A program made the position numbers and the translations under genes. Shown piece by piece: positions 8,843 through 16,542 of a DNA stretch of 64,000 nt. Where the stretch lies: contig CALWLS010000005.1 of assembly GCA_944381575.1 (NCBI GenBank), positions 1-64,000 on the forward strand, written 5' to 3'. Under the pieces are notes generated by a model that was not told the origin of the DNA, did no database searches, and saw nothing but the letters and a program-made list of their open reading frames with translations. Source of the stretch: an uncultured Lachnospiraceae bacterium (GTDB taxonomy: Bacteria; Bacillota; Clostridia; Lachnospirales; Lachnospiraceae). Positions within the stretch are counted from its first letter, which is position 1, and each line of letters starts with the position of its first letter.

Positions 8843-9421
8843 ATGGGTAAGGAATTTATCGTAGAGACAAGCGCTCGTCACGTACATGTAACTCAGGAGA
8901 CTCTTGAGGTTCTTTTCGGAGCAGGATATCAGCTCACAAAGAAAAAGGATCTTTCACAGCCTGGACAGTTCGCATCAAATGAGAGAGTAACGATCGTTGG
9001 CGGAAAGAAGGAGATGCCTAATGTATCTATCCTTGGACCATGCCGTACCATCAACCAGGTTGAGATCTCAGCTACTGATGCACGTTCCATCGGCATCGAC
9101 GCTCCTGTACGTGAGTCAGGCGACATCGCAGGTTCAGGCGCATGCAAGCTTATCGGACCTGCAGGCGAGGTAGAGCTTAAGGAAGGCGTTATCGTTGCAA
9201 AGAGACATATCCATATGACTCCTGCAGACGCTAAGGAGCTTGGAGTTGAGAACGGACAGATCGTTAAGGTTCAGATCAAGAACGAGAACGGCAGAAATCT
9301 TATCTTTGATGATACGGTAGTTCGTGTTTCGGAGAAGTACGCACTTGCTATGCACATCGATACTGACGAGGCTAACGCTGCATCATGCGCGCCAAATCAG
9401 ATGGGAGTTATAGTAGACTGA
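8843..9421 (+). CDS. pduL: Phosphate acyltransferase PduL-type (phosphotransacetylase)
   Basis: PduL interconverts acyl-CoA and acyl-phosphate. The 192-residue protein consists of two PF06130-type halves; the conserved metal-binding histidines are visible in SARHVHVT (near residue 11) and AKRHIHMT (near residue 120). It lies 36 bases before ackA, so together they probably convert acetyl-CoA to acetate with ATP gain. No bacterial-microcompartment genes and no encapsulation peptide are seen, suggesting a soluble housekeeping enzyme replacing Pta. Codon use is strongly biased, as in highly expressed genes. The AT-rich stretch 8780-8825 upstream probably holds its promoter. Confidence 0.92.
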   Translation: MGKEFIVETSARHVHVTQETLEVLFGAGYQLTKKKDLSQPGQFASNERVTIVGGKKEMPNVSILGPCRTINQVEISATDARSIGIDAPVRESGDIAGSGACKLIGPAGEVELKEGVIVAKRHIHMTPADAKELGVENGQIVKVQIKNENGRNLIFDDTVVRVSEKYALAMHIDTDEANAASCAPNQMGVIVD

Positions 9422-9457
9422 TCCGGCAACAGACTATTTAAGCATTAAGGAGTAAAA

Positions 9458-10672
9458 ATGAAAATATTAGTTATCAACTGCGGAAGCTCATCACTTAAGT
9501 ATCAGATCTTCAACATGGACAACCAGGACGTTCTCTGCAAGGGACTTGTAGAGCGTATCGGCATTGAGGGATCAGTCCTCACTCACAAGGTTCCTGGCAA
9601 GGAGGATTATGTTATCGAGGCTCCTATGAAGGATCATCAGGTGGCAGTAGAGCTTGTTATCAAGGCTATCACTGATCCTGAGCACGGAGTTATCAAGTCC
9701 ACGGACGAGATCGATGCTATCGGACACAGAGTCGTACACGGCGGACAGGAGTTCGCAAAGTCAGTCCTTATCACCGAGGAGGTAAAGGATGCTCTTGTAA
9801 GATGTACTGACCTTGCACCGCTTCACAACCCTGCAAATATCATCGGTATCAAGGCATGTGAGGCAGAAATGCCAGGTAAGCCTAACTGCGGAACCTTCGA
9901 TACCGCTTTCGGTATGGGAATGGAGCCTAAGGCATATATGTACGGTATCCCTGAGGAGTATTATGAGAAGTATGAGGTTCGCCGCTATGGCTTCCACGGT
10001 GCTTCCCACGACTATGTTTCACACAGGGCTATCGAGATCGCAGGCCTTGACCCTGAAAAGGCAAAGGTTATCGTATGCCACCTTGGTAACGGAGCATCCA
10101 TCTCTGCTTCCATAGGAGGAAGATGCGTGGATTCCTCAATGGGACTTACTCCGCTTGAGGGACTCATCATGGGTACACGTTCAGGTGACGTTGATCCTGG
10201 AGTTATGCAGTATCTCTGCCACAAGCTTGATACAGACATCGACGGCATCCTTAACATCCTCAACAAGAAGTCAGGCGTGCTCGGCCTTTCAGGCGGAGTT
10301 TCATCAGACTTCAGAGATGTACAGAAGGCTGCTGACGAGGGCAACAAGAAGGCTGAGATCGCACTTGAGGCATATCGCTACAGGGTTGCAAAGTACATCG
10401 GAGCTTATGCCGCTGCAATGAACGGTGTAGACTGCATCTGCTTTACAGCAGGACTTGGAGAGAACGATAAGCTTACACGTAAGGAGATCTGCGACAATTA
10501 TCTCGGATATCTCGGAGTCAAGATCGATGATGAGAGAAATGATGTAAGAGGTAAGGAGACACTTATCTCAGCAGACGATTCCAAGGTAAAGGTTTACCTC
10601 CTTCCTACAAATGAGGAGCTTAAGATCGCTCTTGATACTGTCAAGATCATCGAGGAGATGAAGAAGGGCTGA
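9458..10672 (+). CDS. ackA: Acetate kinase
   Basis: AckA makes ATP and acetate from acetyl phosphate and ADP. The 404-residue protein has the N-terminal NCGSSSLK nucleotide/metal motif, the central FDTAF and GFHGASHDYV (substrate and catalytic region) and HLGNGASI signature of the acetate and sugar kinase/Hsp70/actin fold. It follows pduL with an AAGGAG site, and shares its strong codon bias. No obvious terminator follows before the infC promoter. Confidence 0.97.
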   Translation: MKILVINCGSSSLKYQIFNMDNQDVLCKGLVERIGIEGSVLTHKVPGKEDYVIEAPMKDHQVAVELVIKAITDPEHGVIKSTDEIDAIGHRVVHGGQEFAKSVLITEEVKDALVRCTDLAPLHNPANIIGIKACEAEMPGKPNCGTFDTAFGMGMEPKAYMYGIPEEYYEKYEVRRYGFHGASHDYVSHRAIEIAGLDPEKAKVIVCHLGNGASISASIGGRCVDSSMGLTPLEGLIMGTRSGDVDPGVMQYLCHKLDTDIDGILNILNKKSGVLGLSGGVSSDFRDVQKAADEGNKKAEIALEAYRYRVAKYIGAYAAAMNGVDCICFTAGLGENDKLTRKEICDNYLGYLGVKIDDERNDVRGKETLISADDSKVKVYLLPTNEELKIALDTVKIIEEMKKG

Positions 10673-10717
10673 CAGCGCTGTACAGAGTCAGTTGCTGTTT
10701 AGAGCCAAACTAAAGGC

Positions 10718-10746
10718 TTGACAATCACATAATAAGCTATTATAAT
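10718..10746 (+). promoter_or_regulatory. Consensus sigma-A promoter of the infC operon
   Basis: A perfect TTGACA (10718-10723) and TATAAT (10741-10746) are spaced by 17 bases. Transcription would start near 10753, giving a leader of about 160 bases before infC. Confidence 0.9.
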
Positions 10747-10754
10747 GCAATGGT

Positions 10755-10897
10755 TGACAAAACAAAGAAGGTATCCGCCTCACCTCGTGCAGAAGGCTGC
10801 GCAGGTTAATATCTGATCGTCGCGAGTTATTTACGCGGGAAGGATGTCGAACAGAGCACTTTAAGCGGATACTTTACGGTATCCGCTTTATTTTTTA
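10755..10897 (+). promoter_or_regulatory. infC leader with attenuator (L20-leader-like)
   Basis: The leader contains three related segments: GGTATCCGC near 10770, AAGCGGATAC (10863-10872) and GTATCCGCTT (10879-10888). The second and third form a terminator hairpin followed by TATTTTTT. The first segment is identical to the 3' arm and can instead pair with the 5' arm, forming an antiterminator. This is the layout of the ribosomal protein L20-controlled attenuator known upstream of infC-rpmI-rplT in Bacillus; L20 as the effector is inferred from that family, not shown here. Confidence 0.8.
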
Positions 10898-10912
10898 GGG
10901 AGGTGTGTTAAT

Positions 10913-11428
10913 ATTAGCGATATCAATGTTCAAATAAATGAACAGATCCGTGACAAAGAGGTCAGGGTTATCGGCGAGGACGGAGAGCAGCTCGGGATCA
11001 TGAGCTCCGAGGAGGCCTTAAGGCTTGCGGATGAGGCTGGACTGGACCTTGTCAAGATAGCGGCAAACGCTGCGCCGCCGGTAGTCAAGATCATCGACTT
11101 TTCCAAGTACCGCTATGAGCAGAGGCGCAAGGAAAAGGAGCAGAAGAAAAAGCAGAACGTCATCGAGGTCAAGGAAGTTCGTTTAACGCCTAATATTGAT
11201 ACCAACGATCTTAACACCAAGGTCTCAGCGGCTAAAAAGTTCCTTGAGAAGGGCAATAAGGTAAAGATCAGCTTAAGATTCAGGGGACGTGAGCTTTCAA
11301 GGATGGGGCAGTCCAAATATATCCTTGATGACATCGCGCAGACTCTTTCAGAGGTGGCGCAGATCGATAAGCCGTCTAAGACGGAGGGCAGGAGCCTTGT
11401 GATGATCTTAAGCCCTAAGAAAAAGTGA
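10913..11428 (+). CDS. infC: Translation initiation factor IF-3
   Basis: IF-3 binds the 30S subunit and proofreads start-codon and initiator-tRNA selection. The 171-residue reading has the N-domain start SDINVQINEQIRDKEVRVIG and the C-domain with LRFRGRE. The start is an ATT codon: the AGGGAGGTG ribosome binding site (10897-10905) sits 7 bases before it, while the first in-frame ATG (11000) would remove most of the N-domain. ATT starts are known for infC in other bacteria and give autoregulation through IF-3's discrimination against them. First gene of infC-rpmI-rplT. Confidence 0.94.
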   Translation: MSDINVQINEQIRDKEVRVIGEDGEQLGIMSSEEALRLADEAGLDLVKIAANAAPPVVKIIDFSKYRYEQRRKEKEQKKKQNVIEVKEVRLTPNIDTNDLNTKVSAAKKFLEKGNKVKISLRFRGRELSRMGQSKYILDDIAQTLSEVAQIDKPSKTEGRSLVMILSPKKK

Positions 11429-11455
11429 TAGCTTAAAATTCAGGAGGAAATAGAT

Positions 11456-11659
11456 ATGGCAGTCAAGAAGTTCAAGACAAAAAGAGCAGCTGCAAAGCGT
11501 TTCAAGCTTACCGGTTCAGGCAAGCTCATGAGAATGCACGCTAACAAGTCACACATCCTTACAAAGAAGACAAGAAAGAGAAAGAGACATCTTGTAAAGG
11601 GCGTAGAGGTAGATGCTACAAATGTAGCAACAATGAAGAAGATAATGCCTTATCTGTAA
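11456..11659 (+). CDS. rpmI: 50S ribosomal protein L35
   Basis: A basic 67-residue protein ([17 protein letters not shown], then [12 protein letters not shown]) with the usual L35 length, between infC and rplT as in most bacteria. It has an AGGAGG site and is part of the large ribosomal subunit. Confidence 0.97.
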   Translation: MAVKKFKTKRAAAKRFKLTGSGKLMRMHANKSHILTKKTRKRKRHLVKGVEVDATNVATMKKIMPYL

Positions 11660-11687
11660 ATCTTTCAGTCTTTAGGAGGAAATAATC

Positions 11688-12047
11688 ATGGCAAGAATTA
11701 AAGGCGGCATGAACGCAAAGAGAAAGCATAACAGAGTACTCAAGCTGGCTAAGGGATATAGAGGAGCCCGCTCAAAGCAGTACCGTGTGGCAAAGCAGTC
11801 CGTAATGAGGGCGCTTGCTAATGCATACAGAGGACGTAAGGAAAAGAAGAGACAGTTCAGAGCTCTCTGGATAACACGTATCAACGCAGGCGCAAGGATG
11901 AACGGCATCAGCTATTCCCAGCTTATGCACGGCCTTAAGGCTGCAGGCGTGGATATGAACCGTAAGGTACTTTCAGAGCTTGCTATCTCAGATGCAGCAG
12001 GATTTGCTTCACTCTGCGAGCTTGCAAAGAAGACACTTAACGCTTAA
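11688..12047 (+). CDS. rplT: 50S ribosomal protein L20
   Basis: A 119-residue basic protein starting MARIKGGMNAKRKHNRVLK, which is typical for L20, with the ARMNGISYSQLMHGLK region in the C-terminal half that binds 23S rRNA. In Bacillus the same protein represses this operon by binding the infC leader, and the leader here has the matching attenuator. Last gene of the operon. Confidence 0.97.
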   Translation: MARIKGGMNAKRKHNRVLKLAKGYRGARSKQYRVAKQSVMRALANAYRGRKEKKRQFRALWITRINAGARMNGISYSQLMHGLKAAGVDMNRKVLSELAISDAAGFASLCELAKKTLNA

Positions 12048-12133
12048 ATCAGTCTATAGTTGGAGACCTGATATTATTTTGTTACGGCGCTGTGCCGTAA
12101 GCATTCAGGCAGATCTATATAAGACAGTTACAG

Positions 12134-12173
12134 ACCGCTGTGAGAGTCATAAGCTTTCACGGCGGTTTTATCT
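12134..12173 (+). terminator. Terminator after rplT
   Basis: ACCGCTGTGA pairs with TCACGGCGGT (one mismatch), followed by a T-rich tract. It ends the infC-rpmI-rplT transcript. Confidence 0.75.
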
Positions 12174-12306
12174 TGCCGGTATTTAAAACAGGGGACTGAC
12201 CACCAACACGTTTTGTTCTATAACCCTCTTTGTCTTATAACCAGGAAAGACCGGATTTGTTCATAAAAGAGTGCATGAAACATGTGCAAAAATACTGATA
12301 ATACTG

Positions 12307-12335
12307 TTGCATTTTTATATATAAGGTTGTATTGT
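12307..12335 (+). promoter_or_regulatory. Probable promoter upstream of the glycine riboswitch
   Basis: TTGCAT (12307-12312) and TATTGT (12330-12335) are 17 bases apart and the riboswitch begins about 35 bases later. The boxes deviate from consensus, so the exact position is tentative. Confidence 0.45.
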
Positions 12336-12374
12336 ATAGAAAGTTTAATACGTTTCCATTGAAGCGGTTTGAAT

Positions 12375-12482
12375 CTTACGAGAGACTAAGCGCGGAGGAA
12401 ACTCTGGAGAATCCCGTTATCGGGTGCCGAAGGTGCAAGTCATTTTACGAATGGCGAAACTCTCAGGCAAAAGGACAGAGAT
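12375..12482 (+). promoter_or_regulatory. Glycine riboswitch (single aptamer with 5' ghost helix)
   Basis: The conserved core GCCGAAGGTGCAAG (12426-12439) and the 3' segment AAACTCTCAGGCAAAAGGACAGAG (in part 12457-12480) identify a glycine aptamer. Only one complete aptamer is present. A short GAGAG/CTCT hairpin on its 5' side (about 12380-12405) fits the ghost aptamer of type-2 single glycine riboswitches, a class associated in the literature with transporter genes. The gene downstream is an amino-acid:Na+ symporter, consistent with glycine-controlled uptake. Confidence 0.92.
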
Positions 12483-12484
12483 AT

Positions 12485-12556
12485 CAGCATAATCAATACT
12501 GTTATGCCTGACTTTTATTTTTCAGAACCGCTCATGCAGTTCTTTTTTTATTTTAA
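12485..12556 (+). terminator. Expression platform with two terminator-like hairpins
   Basis: GCATAA and TTATGC (with outer TCA/TGA, about 12485-12512) form a hairpin followed by a T-rich tract; the TGCCTGA segment can also pair with TCAGGCA in the aptamer core, giving a mutually exclusive switch. A second hairpin, GAACCGC/GCAGTTC with a TCAT loop (12525-12541), is followed by seven T. Which one responds to glycine is not decidable by eye; pairing with the aptamer core suggests an ON switch. Confidence 0.6.
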
Positions 12557-12690
12557 GGGCACATGGGCAAAAAGCATTATTACGGGCATGATCCTGACAC
12601 AGAAAGTTTTTTTCTGGCTGGACTGTGAATGATAAACGGCGGCCGGAGCATTTCAAATGGATGATGCCAATATCAGGGAGGGTGTTGAAT

Positions 12691-14073
12691 ATGCTTTTAA
12701 ACATGGTTCAGACGATCAATTCATATCTGTCGGACTACATCTGTGTGGTCCTGCTTATTGCGGTGGGACTCTGGTATTCCATTAAGACAAGGTTCGTGCA
12801 GATAAGATGTTTTAAGGAAGGTATGAGAAATACCTTTGGAAAGCTTTCGCTTCACGGAGCCAAGAACGAGCACAGCATGAGCTCCTTCCAGGCTCTTGCA
12901 ACGGCGATTGCGGCCCAGGTAGGTACCGGAAACATAGTTGGTTCCGCGGGAGCCATACTTACCGGAGGACCTGGAGCCATATTCTGGATGTGGATCATAG
13001 CATTTTTCGGAATGGCTACCATCTACTCAGAGGCAACGCTCGCGATACTTACAAGAAAGAGGGATGAAAAGGGAACCATCCACGGAGGTCCGGTTTACTA
13101 TATAACTACTGCATTTACAGGAGCCTTCGGAAAATTTCTTGCCGGATTTTTTGCCGTTGCGATAATCATAGCTCTCGGATTCTTTGGATGCATGGTTCAG
13201 TCCAATTCCATAGGCTCGACCATCAACACGGCTTTCGGAGTTCCTACATGGATAACCGGCATCGCCCTTGTTATATTCAGCGGATTTATATTCCTTGGAG
13301 GTATCAAGAGGCTTGCTTCCGTTACGGAGAAAATGGTCCCTGTCATGGCGGGAATATTTATCGTAGGCGCTGTGATAGTGCTTATAATGCGCATACAGTA
13401 TATCCCGGCTACATTTGCCATGATATTCAGATATGCATTTGAGCCTCAGGCCATAATAGGCGGAGGCTTCGGTATGGCCCTTAAGACGGCCATCAGCCAG
13501 GGAGCAAAGAGAGGTCTTTTCTCCAATGAGGCAGGTATGGGATCCACACCTCATGCTCACGCTCTTGCAGACGTCAAGACTCCTCATGAGCAGGGCGTTG
13601 TTGCGATGATAGGCGTGTTCATCGATACATTTGTAGTACTTACCTTAAACGCTCTTGTTATCATTTCCACCCTGTATACGCCGGGCGGACCTCTTGAGAG
13701 CGGAACTGCTCCTGAAGGATTCATACAGGCTAATATGGCTCAGATAGCCTTCGGCTCAGTCATGGGCACGGAGCTTGGAGCAGCCTTTGTCGCTGTATGT
13801 CTGTTCTTCTTTGCATATTCCACCATTATAGGCTGGAACCTGTTCGGAAAGATCAATATGAAGTATCTGTTCGGTGAAAAGAGCCTTAAGATATATTCTG
13901 CGGCAGCCCTCGTGTTCATTTTCCTTGGAACGGTAGCTTCAAACGATCTTGTATGGGCTCTTTCGGATATGTTTAACCAGCTTATGGTAATACCTAACGC
14001 CATCGCGCTCTTTGCCCTTACGGGTAAGGTCGTTGAGTCGGCAAATAAGTATTCTTATAAGGATAAGAAATGA
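12691..14073 (+). CDS. Alanine/glycine:Na+ symporter (AgcS family)
   Basis: A 460-residue integral membrane protein of the AGCS family, importing alanine and/or glycine with sodium. The N-terminal ALATAIAAQVGTGNIVG motif and the EAGMGSTPHAHA segment are the family's substrate/cation signatures, and about ten hydrophobic segments can be followed. The ATG at 12691 has a GGGAGGG site; longer readings from 12625 would start in the riboswitch leader. The riboswitch upstream makes glycine the most likely substrate or signal. Confidence 0.93.
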   Translation: MLLNMVQTINSYLSDYICVVLLIAVGLWYSIKTRFVQIRCFKEGMRNTFGKLSLHGAKNEHSMSSFQALATAIAAQVGTGNIVGSAGAILTGGPGAIFWMWIIAFFGMATIYSEATLAILTRKRDEKGTIHGGPVYYITTAFTGAFGKFLAGFFAVAIIIALGFFGCMVQSNSIGSTINTAFGVPTWITGIALVIFSGFIFLGGIKRLASVTEKMVPVMAGIFIVGAVIVLIMRIQYIPATFAMIFRYAFEPQAIIGGGFGMALKTAISQGAKRGLFSNEAGMGSTPHAHALADVKTPHEQGVVAMIGVFIDTFVVLTLNALVIISTLYTPGGPLESGTAPEGFIQANMAQIAFGSVMGTELGAAFVAVCLFFFAYSTIIGWNLFGKINMKYLFGEKSLKIYSAAALVFIFLGTVASNDLVWALSDMFNQLMVIPNAIALFALTGKVVESANKYSYKDKK

Positions 14074-14219
14074 TCTGTGTGTTTCTGTCAGTATTGATCC
14101 TGTAAGGAATTATTCGATATAGGGACATATCATATATTTGAGGAAATAACGGCGCCGTCAGCATCATAAAGAGATGGTGGACTGCAGAAGATGAGAAACT
14201 GATACTATTTAAAATCATA

Positions 14220-14272
14220 TAAGCACCTGGCTTTCAAGTCCTTAGATTATAGACTTAAGAGTCAGGTGCTTT
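14220..14272 (+). terminator. Terminator-like hairpin after the symporter
   Basis: AAGCACCTG and CAGGTGCTT pair around a loop that contains further complementary bases. Only three T follow, so termination is probable rather than certain. The bases from 14273 to 14449 show no gene or clear signal. Confidence 0.55.
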
Positions 14273-14449
14273 CGCATGGGAATACAGCATGATCTGATAA
14301 TGCATTCACCTGATTTTTGGATATATTAAATATTATATGTTTTAGATGCCGACTTTATACGGAAAAAAATCAGGAAAAATGACAGACAGGAAATAGAAAA
14401 TGCTGAATATAGATGATTGGAGCGTATAACGGAGGACTTGTTTAATATG

Positions 14450-14490
14450 GAAAACTGCCGCACCGGAGATTAAATCACCGGCGCGGCAGT
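14450..14490 (-). terminator. Terminator of the tRNA-Leu pair
   Basis: ACTGCCGC (14454-14461) pairs with GCGGCAGT (14483-14490), with an inner CCGG pair, and TTTT follows on the minus strand. It lies directly downstream of the two leftward tRNA genes. Confidence 0.75.
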
Positions 14491-14500
14491 CTTAAATTCG

Positions 14501-14585
14501 TGCAGAGAAAGGGACTTGAACCCTCATGATATTGCTATCACACGGACCTGAACCGTGCGCGTCTGCCAATTCCGCCATCTCTGCA
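14501..14585 (-). tRNA. tRNA-Leu(CAG)
   Basis: Class II cloverleaf on the minus strand with acceptor TGCAGAG/CTCTGCA and a T arm GGGTTCAAGTCCC. The anticodon loop TTCAGGT gives CAG. It is 17 bases downstream of tRNA-Leu(AAG) and shares its promoter. Confidence 0.95.
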
Positions 14586-14602
14586 TTAGGATATAAAAAA
14601 AG

Positions 14603-14687
14603 TGCGGAGAAAGGGACTTGAACCCTCACGCCCTAACGGGCACAAGATCCTTAGTCTTGCTCGTCTGCCAATTCCGACATCTCCGCA
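14603..14687 (-). tRNA. tRNA-Leu(AAG)
   Basis: Class II cloverleaf on the minus strand with acceptor TGCGGAG/CTCCGCA. The anticodon stem is CAAGA/TCTTG and the loop reads CTAAGGA, giving anticodon AAG with G37. An A34 leucine tRNA is rare in bacteria, where GAG or UAG normally read CUN codons; A34 would have to stay unmodified or be converted to inosine by a TadA-type deaminase. Confidence 0.9.
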
Positions 14688-14696
14688 GCGATTGAT

Positions 14697-14725
14697 ATAT
14701 TATCACAGTTATTTTCATTTAGCAA
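14697..14725 (-). promoter_or_regulatory. Promoter of the tRNA-Leu pair
   Basis: On the minus strand TTGCTA (14720-14725) and TAATAT (14697-14702) are 17 bases apart, about 10 bases upstream of tRNA-Leu(AAG). Confidence 0.6.
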
Positions 14726-14803
14726 TAGTTTTTTTGAAAAATTTGCGGAATTGTTTATGGTACGTTTTTATGTTATTATATGCGTATCTAATTATGGAAG
14801 GTA

Positions 14804-14830
14804 TTACGGTGTAAGTGATTACACCGTTAA
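14804..14830. promoter_or_regulatory. Inverted repeat overlapping the murI start region
   Basis: ACGGTGTAA and TTACACCGT flank a four-base GTGA centre, forming a near-perfect palindrome that ends 10-15 bases before the murI ATG. There is no T tract. It could be an operator or an mRNA hairpin covering the ribosome binding region; no GGAGG is visible before murI. Confidence 0.5.
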
Positions 14831-14839
14831 TTATGTCTG

Positions 14840-15598
14840 ATGGGTAAAATAGCCGTATTTGATTCAGGGCTTGGAGGGCTGACCGTCTTAAGCGAGCTTA
14901 AGAAGCTCATGCCCGGGGAAGATTATATATATTTCGGTGATTCAGCCAATGCTCCATACGGCGATAAGACTCCGGATGAGCTGGAGGTACTGTGCAGGAA
15001 CGTGTGCCTTAAGCTGCTCGAAGCTGATGAGATCAAGTGCTTTGTCATAGCCTGCAACACTACTACAGCCAAGATACTTGACAGGCTGGAGAGGGATTTT
15101 CCAACGGTTCCTTTTGTCGGCATTGAACCGGCAGTAGCTGAGGCCGCGGAGCATGAACTGGGGAAAAATATACTGGTCCTTGCAACGACGGGGACGGTAA
15201 ACAGCGACAGGCTTAAGGAAAGGATAGACGGGCTTAAGGATAAGGCTTATTTCAAGGCGCTTGCGGCGCCGGGGATCGTTCCTTATGTCGAGGGATTCAT
15301 GCCGGATCGCGACAGCTTCAGGGCTTATCTTAAGGATCTTCTAAAAGATCACAGCAGGGATACCGACGCAGTGGTGCTTGGCTGTACACATTTTCCATTT
15401 GTAAAGGAAGAATTAAGGGAATGCTTCGATAAGGACATAAGATTTTATGACGCCGCCGGCGGGGTAGCTCTCAGAGTAAAGGAACTGCTTAAGAGCAAAG
15501 GCATTCTTAAGGCGGGCGGAAACGGAAGCATATGTTTCATGAACTCTGATCCGGATAAGATCAAACTCGAGGAGAGACTTCTTAATGAATATAAATAA
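14840..15598 (+). CDS. murI: Glutamate racemase
   Basis: MurI converts L-glutamate to D-glutamate for peptidoglycan. The 252-residue protein starts with the family signature VFDSGLGGLTV, and both catalytic cysteines are present, in ACNTTTA (C72) and GCTHFP (C182). It overlaps murB by 14 bases. Its ribosome binding site is weak and preceded by an inverted repeat. Confidence 0.96.
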   Translation: MGKIAVFDSGLGGLTVLSELKKLMPGEDYIYFGDSANAPYGDKTPDELEVLCRNVCLKLLEADEIKCFVIACNTTTAKILDRLERDFPTVPFVGIEPAVAEAAEHELGKNILVLATTGTVNSDRLKERIDGLKDKAYFKALAAPGIVPYVEGFMPDRDSFRAYLKDLLKDHSRDTDAVVLGCTHFPFVKEELRECFDKDIRFYDAAGGVALRVKELLKSKGILKAGGNGSICFMNSDPDKIKLEERLLNEYK

Positions 15599-16508
15599 TA
15601 TCAGGAAGATCACTAAGGGAGCCATACTTAAAAACGAGTCCATGGCAAGGCACACCACCTTCAGGATAGGAGGTCCTGCGGACTATTACATCATTCCGTT
15701 AAATACAAAGGAGCTTTCGGGGCTCATAAGATATTTTGCCATCAACAGGATAGACTATTATGTTATAGGTAATGGATCCAACCTCCTCGTATCGGATAAG
15801 GGGTACAGAGGAGTGATAATTGATCTGGGCAGGAATGACGGCACGGCCTTTTCCATGCTCGGGTATGATGACAGCGGAGAGGATCTTATCATGGATCTTG
15901 GAGCCGGGTGTCTCATGAGCGCCGTAGGGAGCCTTTCGGCAAGATTCGGCGGGACCGGCTTTGAGGAGCTTTCAGGCATACCGGGCTGTATAGGCGGAGC
16001 CGTTGTCATGAATGCAGGTGCCTTTGACAGGGAAATGAAGGATGTCCTGGTCAAGGTTGAGGCGGTGGACCAGAAAGGAAATATACTTGAGCTTAATAAG
16101 GACGAACTGGGCTTAAGATACAGGGGCTCAAGGCTTATGGATGAGGGCCTTATAGTTACCAGGGCTGAGATAGCCTTAAAAAAAGGCAATACGGAGGAGA
16201 TAAATAACAGAATAGAGGAATTCAAAAAGCTCAGACAGGAAAAACAGCCTGTGGAGTATCCGTCTGCAGGCTCCGTATTCAAGAGGCCGGAGGGACATTT
16301 TGCAGGAAAACTCATAAGCGATGCAGGCTTAAAGGGACTTTCTGTAGGAGACGCCTGCGTGAGTGAAAAGCACGCCGGATTTATAATCAATAAGGGAACT
16401 GCGTCAGCAATGGATGTTTACAGGCTTATAAATATGATCCGGGATAAGGTATCGGAGCAGTTTGGTGTTTGTCTTGAGCCGGAAGTGAAGTTCCTTGGGG
16501 AATTCTGA
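15585..16508 (+). CDS. murB: UDP-N-acetylenolpyruvoylglucosamine reductase
   Basis: MurB is the FAD/NADPH enzyme that makes UDP-N-acetylmuramic acid. The 307-residue protein has the FAD-binding segments HTTFRIGGPA, GNGSNLLVSDKG and GIPGCIGGAVVMNAGA, and near the C-terminus AGSVFKRPEG with the catalytic serine, placing it in the type II (shorter) MurB group. Translational overlap with murI. Confidence 0.96.
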   Translation: MNINNIRKITKGAILKNESMARHTTFRIGGPADYYIIPLNTKELSGLIRYFAINRIDYYVIGNGSNLLVSDKGYRGVIIDLGRNDGTAFSMLGYDDSGEDLIMDLGAGCLMSAVGSLSARFGGTGFEELSGIPGCIGGAVVMNAGAFDREMKDVLVKVEAVDQKGNILELNKDELGLRYRGSRLMDEGLIVTRAEIALKKGNTEEINNRIEEFKKLRQEKQPVEYPSAGSVFKRPEGHFAGKLISDAGLKGLSVGDACVSEKHAGFIINKGTASAMDVYRLINMIRDKVSEQFGVCLEPEVKFLGEF

Positions 16509-16542
16509 TATTTACGGCTGATATTAAAAAAGGAGCGGCATA

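Noticed and set aside
11000-11428. infC starting at the first in-frame ATG
   Set aside because: This would remove most of the conserved IF-3 N-domain, which is encoded in frame upstream behind a proper ribosome binding site with an ATT start.
15758-16390. Minus-strand open frame of 210 codons over murB
   Set aside because: Serine/proline-rich translation typical of the complement of a coding strand; murB is certain.
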